A stretch of 6,350 bases of DNA. Origin: JBLNDG01 sp050261415. Lineage in GTDB: Bacteria > Bacillota > Clostridia > Lutisporales > Lutisporaceae. The stretch spans positions 1 through 6,350 of the forward strand of contig JBLNDG010000085.1 in NCBI GenBank assembly GCA_050261415.1, in the 5' to 3' direction. Made by a program: the position numbers and the translations under genes. A model generated the notes under the pieces. The model worked only from the letters and a program-made list of their open reading frames with translations. It had not been told where the DNA came from and searched no databases. Every line of letters begins with the position of its first letter. Position 1 is the first letter of the stretch. Below, piece after piece: positions 1 to 4,985 of the stretch.

Positions 1-112
1 AAATTCTTCTTCCAGATATTCCAAGCAAATCTTTTCCATTTTTTTAGATACGTTGAAATCACTGCCTTATAAGGCAACATTTTTGCTCAAAAAATTTATA
101 CTTTCTTATACA
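1..112 (-). other. Unassigned left edge, possible 5' end of another minus-strand gene
   Basis: This stretch lies downstream of the terminator at 113-139. Two minus-strand frames stay open to the window edge. One starts at an ATG at 78-80 and reads MLPYKAVISTYLKKWKRF; the other starts at an ATG at 37-39 and reads MEKICLEYLEEEF. Neither has a convincing Shine-Dalgarno sequence in front of it, and neither matches the start of RaiA/HPF, SecA or ComFC, which are the neighbours I would expect in this locus. The stretch is AT-rich and contains the palindrome at 63-76. It may be a leader region or the start of a gene; I cannot decide. Confidence 0.25.
63..76. repeat. Perfect 14-base palindrome TGCCTTATAAGGCA
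   Basis: The two halves TGCCTTA and TAAGGCA are exact inverted repeats with no spacer. With no loop it would make a poor hairpin, so a binding site for a dimeric DNA-binding protein is a more natural reading than a terminator. It overlaps the possible ATG at 78-80 by position (it would cover the first codons), which makes an operator role for that putative gene uncertain. No regulator can be named from the sequence. Confidence 0.4.
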
Positions 113-139
113 ATAAAAAAACCGCCTAAAAGGCGGTTT
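113..139 (-). terminator. Intrinsic terminator after the zinc-ribbon gene
   Basis: Read on the minus strand, AAACCGCC (139-132) pairs perfectly with GGCGGTTT (126-119) around a five-base TTTTA loop, and the stem runs into a T tract that continues to about 115. This GC-rich eight-base-pair stem followed by U residues is a textbook Rho-independent terminator. It lies 11 bases after the stop codon of the gene at 151-441. The plus-strand reading lacks a comparable U tract. Confidence 0.9.
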
Positions 140-150
140 GATTACTGACA

Positions 151-441
151 TTATTGTCTTTTTGCATCAAAGCATTCTTTGCAATATACAGGTCTTGCGT
201 TTGTTGGTTTGAATGGAACCTGAGTTTCCTTGCCGCATTCTGCACATACCGCATCATACATTACAACTTCTCTTCTCTGTCCATTTCTTCCGCCATTAGC
301 ATTCTTCCTTGCGGATCTGCAATCTTTGCATCTTGCAGGCTCGTTCTGGAAACCCTTCTCTGCGTAGAATTCCTGTTCGCCAGCAGTGAATGTGAACTCA
401 TTTCCACAATCCTTGCATACTAAAGTCTTGTCTTCGAACAT
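151..441 (-). CDS. Small protein with two four-cysteine zinc ribbons
   Basis: This encodes 96 residues with two CxxC...CxxC zinc-ribbon units: C9/C12 with C38/C41, and C66/C69 with C87/C90. A basic, Gly/Asn/Arg-rich linker (about 42-58) joins them. The first unit resembles the 'probable zinc-ribbon' family seen in many Clostridia; the second has the pattern CxxCGKxTxVPFxPTxxRPVYCxxC, a recurrent CxxC-CxxC module. Binding one Zn2+ per ribbon is likely. The cellular role is not known to me; RNA or ribosome association is only a guess from the basic linker. There is no signal peptide or membrane segment. I chose the ATG at 439-441 because AGAGAGGG precedes it by nine bases and the cysteine module begins right after it. 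The frame is open back to 594, but that part overlaps structured leader RNA and looks non-coding. The gene follows its own promoter and leader (472-827) and ends at the terminator at 113-139, so it is probably not a simple tail of the flagellar operon. Confidence 0.85.
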   Translation of the reverse strand: MFEDKTLVCKDCGNEFTFTAGEQEFYAEKGFQNEPARCKDCRSARKNANGGRNGQRREVVMYDAVCAECGKETQVPFKPTNARPVYCKECFDAKRQ

Positions 442-448
442 GTAAAAA

Positions 449-459
449 ATCCCTCTCTT
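449..459 (-). promoter_or_regulatory. Ribosome binding site that sets the zinc-ribbon start
   Basis: Minus-strand AAGAGAGGG (459-451) lies nine bases before the ATG at 441. Its presence argues for the 96-residue protein rather than the 147-codon open frame that begins at 594. It lies about 12 bases downstream of the nested hairpin at 472-543, so hairpin folding would leave it accessible. Confidence 0.65.
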
Positions 460-471
460 CTTTTCCAGGTT

Positions 472-543
472 GGTGTCGGGTAAAAAGAACTTTCTGGGAT
501 TTTTACTGCCAGGAAATACGTTCTTGCACCGCCCACTCACACC
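472..543 (-). ncRNA. Nested hairpin in the zinc-ribbon leader, possible attenuator
   Basis: On the minus-strand RNA, nested pairings line up: GGUGU (543-539) with ACACC (476-472), GGG (534-532) with CCC (480-478), AAGAAC (525-520) with GUUCUU (490-485), then UUU and CUGG (516-509) with CCAG and AAA (497-491), with one bulged C. The inner stem runs directly into UUUUU (486-482), so it could act as a weak intrinsic terminator. It could end the upstream structured RNA or attenuate the zinc-ribbon gene. The element ends about 30 bases before the ATG. I compared it from memory with common riboswitch cores (c-di-GMP, THF, ZTP, fluoride, glycine) and saw no match. The fold was drawn by hand without energy calculation. 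Confidence 0.5.
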
Positions 544-569
544 TATCTTTAATTTATGGTTTATTATTC

Positions 570-791
570 TAGCTGACCTGGTCTTTGACCCCACACTCGC
601 CGTCTGGAAGTTTCGCTACTAGGAATGAACCCCCTCACTACAGCTCCTCTCAATAAAACCTGGAAAGTTTATTGGACGGACTTACTTCTAAACCGCACCA
701 TGCTCGCAGGAGCTTCTCCTGCTTACGTGGATCGTTTTGCCTGCGACTAGCATCGATTTTCAACCACAGACCTAGATAACATACCACAGCT
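570..791 (-). ncRNA. Structured noncoding RNA, candidate raiA-motif RNA
   Basis: A roughly 222-base RNA can be drawn starting just after the promoter at 795-823. Its ends pair: UAGCUG (792-787) with CAGCUA (575-570), extended by UGGU (786-783) with ACCA (582-579) across a three-base bulge. Inside are several hand-drawn arms: UGUGG (768-764) with CCACG (730-726) and AUCG (757-754) with CGAU (734-731); a perfect seven-pair hairpin GCAGGAG/CUCCUGC (722-706); CAAUAAA/UUUAUUG (674-651); AGUGA with UCAUU around a GGGGGU loop (639-624); CCGUC (679-675) with GACGG (604-600); and GGUC-AAA-GACC (590-580). GAAGU (688-684) can pair with ACUUC (611-607), which would form a pseudoknot with the CCGUC helix. 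No plausible protein is encoded. Family knowledge: the raiA motif is a Bacillota RNA of about this size, usually between comFC and raiA, and this position after the fliD-fliS-fliT block fits that interval. I cannot verify its consensus here. The RNA is probably abundant if the promoter is as strong as it looks. Confidence 0.6.
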
Positions 792-794
792 ACT

Positions 795-823
795 ATTATA
801 TAATGATATTGATTTTTGCACAA
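795..823 (-). promoter_or_regulatory. SigA-type promoter for the structured RNA and zinc-ribbon gene
   Basis: On the minus strand, TTGTGC (823-818) and a perfect TATAAT (800-795) are separated by exactly 17 bases. TTGTGC matches the -35 consensus TTGACA at four of six positions. Transcription would start near 787-791, which coincides with the 5' strand of the terminal helix of the structured RNA. That agreement between two independent signals supports both. The spacer is AT-rich, as expected for a housekeeping promoter. Confidence 0.75.
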
Positions 824-831
824 GTACTTTT

Positions 832-880
832 GAAAAAAAAGGCCTTTATTGAAAATTTTTAACATAGCTGGAAGCCTTTT
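832..880 (-). terminator. Probable terminator after the FliT/FlgN-like gene
   Basis: Minus-strand AAAAGGC (880-874) pairs with GCCTTTT (843-837), and the 3' arm runs into nine T residues (840-832). The loop is long (about 30 bases) and AT-rich, so the hairpin is weaker than the one at 113-139. It lies a few bases after the stop codon at 886-888 and just before the promoter at 795-823, which fits the end of the flagellar transcript. Some read-through is likely. Confidence 0.5.
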
Positions 881-885
881 AATTA

Positions 886-1368
886 CTACTTTTTTCTGTC
901 AATATATATCCCGTCATTGTTAATTGAGGGCATTTCGTATGCTTTTATGGACTTTTTACCGACGCTCAGCTGCTTCATTTCATTTTTCAGCTTATTGAAT
1001 ATCACAAGGAGTTTTTCCTTGTTTTCTTTCTCAATCTCCATTATGCCGCGGGCTACCGGTATTATTCCTTCGACCTTTAGTTTCAAGGTTTTCAACATTG
1101 GATATTTTGTAAAATCGGCGTTTTCCAATGCATCTATATTCAAGCTCTTTTTCAGCAAATTAAGCTTTTCTGAAAACTCTCTGTCGATTTCGTCAATTAC
1201 ATCAATTACTTGCTGCTTTCTGTTAACAAGTTCTTCTATGTTCCTTGCCTCATTCTCCTCAATGTCCTTTTTCTGTTCCAGTGTTATATCATTTATCTTG
1301 CTGAACAGTTCTTTCTTTTTGTCTGCTAGTCCTACAAGTGATACAATCATTTCATTTACCTGCTCCAT
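886..1368 (-). CDS. FliT/FlgN-like flagellar export chaperone
   Basis: This encodes 160 mostly helical, highly charged residues (rich in Lys, Glu and Ile) with long coiled-coil-like heptad stretches at about 2-75 and 95-135. There is no signal peptide or membrane segment. The C-terminus, about 139-160 (KKSIKAYEM... then GIYIDRKK), resembles the end of FlgN-family proteins, where a Tyr-containing linker is followed by an (F/Y)IDKK-like tail. Its position right after fliS equals that of fliT in B. subtilis. FlgN and FliT are small cytosolic chaperones that hold hook-associated proteins or the FliD cap in an export-ready state for the flagellar type III secretion system. From position, FliD is the likeliest client; from the C-terminus, FlgK/FlgL are possible. 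I chose the ATG at 1366-1368 because AGGAGGAG sits four bases before it. An ATG six codons upstream (1384-1386) has a badly placed ribosome site. Family assignment is moderately sure; the client is not. Confidence 0.7.
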   Translation of the reverse strand: MEQVNEMIVSLVGLADKKKELFSKINDITLEQKKDIEENEARNIEELVNRKQQVIDVIDEIDREFSEKLNLLKKSLNIDALENADFTKYPMLKTLKLKVEGIIPVARGIMEIEKENKEKLLVIFNKLKNEMKQLSVGKKSIKAYEMPSINNDGIYIDRKK

Positions 1369-1421
1369 AAAGCTCCTCCTTATCATACCTCTTATGCAAC
1401 TAACAATTTGTGCTATTAAAT

Positions 1422-1448
1422 TAGGGACATGCCTTAAACATATCCCTA
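1422..1448 (-). other. Intercistronic hairpin between fliS and the chaperone gene
   Basis: On the minus-strand RNA, UAGGGAUAUG (1448-1439) pairs with CAUGUCCCUA (1431-1422), a ten-pair stem with one G-U pair and a seven-base UUUAAGG loop. Only a broken run (AUUUAAU) follows, so it is a poor terminator. It could stabilise the upstream fliD-fliS message or lower the expression of the downstream chaperone gene. It begins about 16 bases after the fliS stop codon. Confidence 0.55.
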
Positions 1449-1464
1449 TTTAGTGTTCTATTAT

Positions 1465-1959
1465 TTATTTGTTATTTGCATCCTGCTGTTTTGCAAGCTT
1501 CATGGCCTGCGCCCATATGTCCCTTAATTCTTCAGCAAACCCAATAACCTCTTCAACAATTGCCTTGTCCTTTTTTATATTGGCTTCAATCAGCCTTCTT
1601 TTCATATAGTCATATAGAGACATTAGGCCGCTTGAAACTTCATACTGCATGTCCAAGGTACACATAAACTCAGTAATTATATTCTGGGACTTAATAAGGT
1701 TGGTATTCGCCTTTTCAATATTTTTTTCTTCAATACCCTGGTCTGCCAACTTCAAGAATTTAACCAGACCGTTATATAACATAAGTGCAAGCTCTTGAGG
1801 TGTTGCAGTGTTAACCGAATTTTGCTGGTATTGCTGGTATGGATTTTTATTCACAAACGAAGTCTTTAATTCATTTCCTTTGTTTTCGTTGTTAGGGTTG
1901 CTGCCTGCTCTTGCATTGCCATACCCAAATTGTTGATACACTCCATTCATAACAGCCAT
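1465..1959 (-). CDS. fliS: FliS, flagellin export chaperone
   Basis: FliS binds the C-terminal helices of flagellin in the cytosol, stops it polymerising early and delivers it to the flagellar export gate. The 164-residue product has the FliS four-helix core from about residue 39 to 155. It shows the family signatures YQQNSVNTATPQELALMLYNG (41-64), the helix ending ITEFMCTLDMQYEVSSGLMS (95-114), LYDYMKRRLIEANI (115-128) and EELRDIW (143-149). Family members are usually about 120-135 residues. The extra length is a low-complexity Gly/Asn/Gln-rich N-terminus (1-38) that is probably disordered. The start at 1957-1959 has GGAGG seven bases upstream; an in-frame ATG three codons later is less well placed. 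The gene follows fliD after 33 bases, within one operon. B. subtilis FliS can also bind the anti-sigma factor FlgM; whether this one does is unknown. Confidence 0.95.
   Translation of the reverse strand: MAVMNGVYQQFGYGNARAGSNPNNENKGNELKTSFVNKNPYQQYQQNSVNTATPQELALMLYNGLVKFLKLADQGIEEKNIEKANTNLIKSQNIITEFMCTLDMQYEVSSGLMSLYDYMKRRLIEANIKKDKAIVEEVIGFAEELRDIWAQAMKLAKQQDANNK
1822..1839 (-). repeat. Tandem 9-base repeat in fliS
   Basis: Two adjacent exact copies of TACCAGCAA (minus strand) encode Tyr-Gln-Gln twice at the boundary between the disordered N-terminus and the FliS core (residues about 41-46). It is probably a slippage-type duplication. YQQ near the start of the core is normal in FliS, so the second copy is the added one. 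Confidence 0.6.
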
Positions 1960-1992
1960 AACTATTCCTCCATTTTTTCATTAGCGATTATA

Positions 1993-4488
1993 TTATTGAC
2001 CTCCGCCAAATTGCTGCGACAGCCATGCAGACTGGCTGTTCATCTGGTTCAGTGCCGTCTCCATTGCAGTGAACTGTTTATAATATCGGTCTTCCTTTTC
2101 TGTCATTCTATCCAGTAAGGTTTCTATAGAGGCTTCCTTCGCCTTTATTTGGTCAGCCAACATATTCTGGTATTCAGATGCATCTCCTGTTATACCGGCA
2201 CGTTCGAGCAGCATACCTTTTTTATTGTTGCTGTCCCTGCTTGTTCTTATATAGTCCTGTAAAATATCGTAGATCCTGTTTGCAATACCATTTTCATCAT
2301 TTCTTTTGGCTCTATCTGCTGCACTCAAGTCGGGAGAATACGCAGTTGATGATTCTTTTGTGAATATACTGGTCACAAGATCCGGATTATTTGTTATAGC
2401 ATCCTTTAATTTAGTTTCATTAATAACCAATTTGCCTTTTTGTTCCCATGTTCCTGTAGTAATACCAATTGAATAAAGTGTTCCGCCGACATCCTTAATA
2501 TCCTTAAAAAGGGCATTTCTCATATTGCTCAGCAGACCCTCAAGCAGACTGTCATTTTTCAGCATGCCCGACCTTGCCTTTTCCTCCCACTGTGTGACCT
2601 GGGATTCGCTCATCGCTTCCTTTTGATCATCAGTTAAAGGCGCATAGTCTCGGTTACGTGCTTCCGACAGCTCTCCGTTAATTTTATCTACTATCTCATT
2701 ATACTTGCTTACAAAATTTTTAATTAAGTCAAAGGTCTTTGTAGGATCCCCGGAAACCTTCAGCTCAACTGCCGCTGCTGAAGTAGATTTTAAACTGAAC
2801 GAAATCCCATTAACGGTGAAATCGTTGCTGGCACGGGTAATGGTGTTAGTAGTTGTTCCATCGTTAAAATCAATGCTGGAATCTGCGCCGGTATCGCTTA
2901 ATCCATTTAATCCCAGAGCATACATCAGATTTCCATTTCCCGCCGCATCGCTGATGTTAACCCTTGCAACCGCTCCATACTCATCTGATTCTACGATGAA
3001 TTTATCGTTTAGCTGGTCGTAGCTCATCTTAGCCTTGGCATCAGCGTCAGCGTTCACAGTATTTATTACTTCACTCAAAGTCTGGGATGACTTGAACTGA
3101 AATAATTTATCGTTTATCGTGAACTCAATGTCATAGCCATCGGCATCACCATCTGCCGGTGTCAGAGTTCTTCCAAGCCGGCCTGCAAGGTCTGAAAGCT
3201 TCATGTTCAGGTCGAGCTTGTTGGAAACATTGACATTAGCAAGTCCAAGTGCTGCCAGTCCTCCATTTTCTACCTTACCGGTATTTATTGTGTCAGTACT
3301 TGATATTTCCTCAAAACGAAGATGCTTAGTAGCCTCGTCCATACTTACCATAACCTTGTTAGCTCCAAAGGCAATATCCAACTTCGATTGAATTTCCTTC
3401 AGCAAGTCATTTTTCGTTGCATAATTTTTTTCTGTCAGTACTATCTGATGGTAATTTGTACCTCCTATAGTAACATCTATGGTCTTATTAGTAGCATCAA
3501 CCAATTCTCCGTCCGATACATCGGCACTAAGCAGGTTTCCGCTTGCCACAGCAGGAGCTTTAATCGCTTTAAGAACAAGACTGCCATTCTGATTCAGCAC
3601 ACGTATATTGCCGGTCAAAGCGGAGTTAGCGTCAATTTTACCCTGTATATTCTTTGCTAGGGCATCTGCATCTGCATATGTCCCCGGATCTACTGTTATA
3701 GTCTGTGCTGCTCCACTATTGTATGAAATGCTGAATTTATTGTTCTGGCTGTTTACAATAAAATTAGCAGTGATTGTTTTACCCAATAGTTCTGTCAAAC
3801 CTGTATTATATGCTGCTCCTATAGATAAAGTATTAGTACTGCTTGTGCTAAAAGTCAGCTGGTCACCGTCAGCATCCTTGCCAACAGTTATTTTCCCTGT
3901 ACCAAAAGCACTTTCCAATTTAGTGTTCAAGTTGCTTATAACCGCATCTATGCCATTCAGACCGTCGTCCAAAGTGATTTCCTTGCTTGTCCCGTTAAAG
4001 GTAACCGTTATTTTATTATTATCGTTCAAGGCACTAATATTATTGATAGTTGTTGATATTACGTTACCAGTAATACCGCCAGTTACAGGTACGCTTGAAA
4101 TAACCTTAGCCTTTTCCGCTACTTTCACATTGCTTACTGTATAAGTACCTGGAATTGTACCCGCCCCTGCCGTTGCTGTGAAGGCGCTGTATGTATCCTG
4201 GCCGTTATATGTAATCTTATATGCAGAAAGTGATGTAGCCGATCTTAAGTTTGTTGCCGGATTTAATACATCAAAATAACTGTCCTTGAGGCCTCTTAGC
4301 AGGTTGATCATTGACCTGTAGTCATCCCGTTTCCACTCCAGAAGCTGTTTATCCTGCTTTGCTTTGTCCACTTTCATCTGTTCTACTTTCATAAGCTGTT
4401 TAATAATACTGTCAGTATCCAAACCGGAAACCATTCCGCTCATTCTAAGCTTTGTATTAAGAGCATTTACCATACTGCTAGTAGCCAT
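1993..4488 (-). CDS. fliD: FliD, flagellar filament cap (hook-associated protein 2)
   Basis: FliD is exported through the flagellum and forms the cap at the filament tip under which flagellin subunits fold and join. The 831-residue product opens with the FliD N-terminal domain (about 14-115), including the hallmark SGMVSGLDTDSIIKQLM at 17-33. It ends with the FliD C-terminal domain (about 555-820), including VNGISFSLK (559-567), FDLIKNFVSKYNEIVDKIN (586-604), GIANRIYDILQDYI (734-747) and a coiled-coil tail (780-825). Many FliD proteins are about 450-700 residues, so this is long. The extra length is the surface-exposed middle, where I see four diverged units of about 70-80 residues (about 159-231, 250-318, 335-414, 452-528). 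Each is strand-rich, then a helix, then strands; units 1 and 3 share a KLxxAFGxxK core. The start at 4486-4488 has AGGAGG eight bases upstream, formed by the last two codons of flaG. There is no Sec signal peptide, as expected for type III export. Confidence 0.96.
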   Translation of the reverse strand: MATSSMVNALNTKLRMSGMVSGLDTDSIIKQLMKVEQMKVDKAKQDKQLLEWKRDDYRSMINLLRGLKDSYFDVLNPATNLRSATSLSAYKITYNGQDTYSAFTATAGAGTIPGTYTVSNVKVAEKAKVISSVPVTGGITGNVISTTINNISALNDNNKITVTFNGTSKEITLDDGLNGIDAVISNLNTKLESAFGTGKITVGKDADGDQLTFSTSSTNTLSIGAAYNTGLTELLGKTITANFIVNSQNNKFSISYNSGAAQTITVDPGTYADADALAKNIQGKIDANSALTGNIRVLNQNGSLVLKAIKAPAVASGNLLSADVSDGELVDATNKTIDVTIGGTNYHQIVLTEKNYATKNDLLKEIQSKLDIAFGANKVMVSMDEATKHLRFEEISSTDTINTGKVENGGLAALGLANVNVSNKLDLNMKLSDLAGRLGRTLTPADGDADGYDIEFTINDKLFQFKSSQTLSEVINTVNADADAKAKMSYDQLNDKFIVESDEYGAVARVNISDAAGNGNLMYALGLNGLSDTGADSSIDFNDGTTTNTITRASNDFTVNGISFSLKSTSAAAVELKVSGDPTKTFDLIKNFVSKYNEIVDKINGELSEARNRDYAPLTDDQKEAMSESQVTQWEEKARSGMLKNDSLLEGLLSNMRNALFKDIKDVGGTLYSIGITTGTWEQKGKLVINETKLKDAITNNPDLVTSIFTKESSTAYSPDLSAADRAKRNDENGIANRIYDILQDYIRTSRDSNNKKGMLLERAGITGDASEYQNMLADQIKAKEASIETLLDRMTEKEDRYYKQFTAMETALNQMNSQSAWLSQQFGGGQ

Positions 4489-4502
4489 AGAAATTACCTC
4501 CT
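4489..4502 (-). promoter_or_regulatory. fliD ribosome site made from the flaG stop region
   Basis: The last two Arg codons of flaG (AGG AGG, 4502-4497) form a consensus Shine-Dalgarno sequence, and the TAA stop follows at 4496-4494. The fliD ATG begins eight bases after the AGGAGG. Translation of the two genes is therefore probably coupled. This layout also helps fix the fliD start. Confidence 0.85.
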
Positions 4503-4880
4503 CTCGTCAACGAGTATCCCGGCCATTTCCCACATTTTAGCCACCATATCCAGAATCTTTTCCGGCGGGATTTCTCTTATAATCTTACCTGTATCCTTAT
4601 CCAAAACCTTTACCATTATTTCCTTTGTCTTCTCATGAATGGAAAACTCAAAGGAACACATAGCGCCACTTATTGCCTTATTTGCCTTTTCAATAACTTG
4701 TATCCATGCTTTCTCATCCATTGTCATTTCGTAATTGGGTTTATGTGCAATATCAACATAACTCTGCTGCTCAATATTTGCACTTTCGCTACCCGAAGTT
4801 TTTATTACCGGTACATTTTCTCTAGAAGCGTTTGAAAATGAGTTTGCAAGCGTACTGCTAACATTCGCATCGATTTTCAT
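4494..4880 (-). CDS. flaG: FlaG family flagellar protein
   Basis: FlaG proteins (the equivalent of B. subtilis YvyC) are small flagellar accessory proteins coded just before fliD; in several bacteria their loss changes filament length, but the mechanism is not settled. The 128-residue product has a variable, Ser/Asn-rich N-terminus (1-50) and the conserved FlaG core at about 55-127. The core shows FEFSIHEKT (77-85), then VKVLDKDTGKIIREIPPEKILD (90-111) and the closing GILVDER (121-127). The start at 4878-4880 has AAGGAGGG seven bases upstream. It is the first gene after the SigD-type promoter at 4924-4951 and is separated from fliD by only five bases, so flaG, fliD and fliS almost certainly share a transcript. 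Confidence 0.93.
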   Translation of the reverse strand: MKIDANVSSTLANSFSNASRENVPVIKTSGSESANIEQQSYVDIAHKPNYEMTMDEKAWIQVIEKANKAISGAMCSFEFSIHEKTKEIMVKVLDKDTGKIIREIPPEKILDMVAKMWEMAGILVDERR

Positions 4881-4923
4881 ACTATTCCCTCCTTGGAAAT
4901 TTTCAAATCCTTTTGTATATTAT

Positions 4924-4951
4924 ATATCGTCCAAATCGGGATTTTTCTTTA
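4924..4951 (-). promoter_or_regulatory. SigD (sigma-28) promoter for flaG-fliD-fliS
   Basis: On the minus strand, TAAA (4951-4948) and GACGATAT (4931-4924) are separated by 16 bases. The known SigD consensus in Gram-positive bacteria is TAAA, 14-16 bases, GCCGATAT, so the -35 is exact and the -10 matches seven of eight. Transcription would begin near 4916, giving a leader of about 36 bases. The site lies in the gap between rfbH and flaG and fits late-class flagellar control, where SigD is released from FlgM once the hook is complete. Confidence 0.8.
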
Positions 4952-4985
4952 TAATATATTTTCCATTTTTAATTATTGATGCTCT

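Noticed and set aside
442..594. N-terminal extension of the zinc-ribbon frame by 51 codons
   Set aside because: It overlaps the nested hairpin and part of the structured RNA, has no ribosome site, and the extension lacks the composition of a domain. The ATG at 439-441 has a good ribosome site and begins the cysteine module.
570..791. 6S RNA, SRP RNA, tmRNA or RNase P RNA
   Set aside because: There is no long bubble-containing rod as in 6S, no SRP domain IV GGUC/GGAAGCAGCC signature, no tRNA-like end or tag frame as in tmRNA, and no recognisable RNase P core.
650..865. 71-codon minus-strand open frame
   Set aside because: It spans the terminator, the promoter and half of the structured RNA, has no ribosome site, and its translation resembles no family I know.
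917..1453. Long plus-strand open frame opposite the FliT/FlgN-like gene
   Set aside because: It is the antisense shadow of a real gene; the Ser/Phe/Leu-rich translation reflects reverse-complemented Lys/Glu codons.
3608..4144. Plus-strand open frame of 178 codons opposite fliD
   Set aside because: It is a shadow of fliD; low-complexity hydrophobic translation with no ribosome site or family match.
4914..4923. SigA promoter using the TATAAT-like sequence before flaG
   Set aside because: There is no -35 hexamer at 16-18 bases upstream; the SigD pattern just upstream explains the region better.
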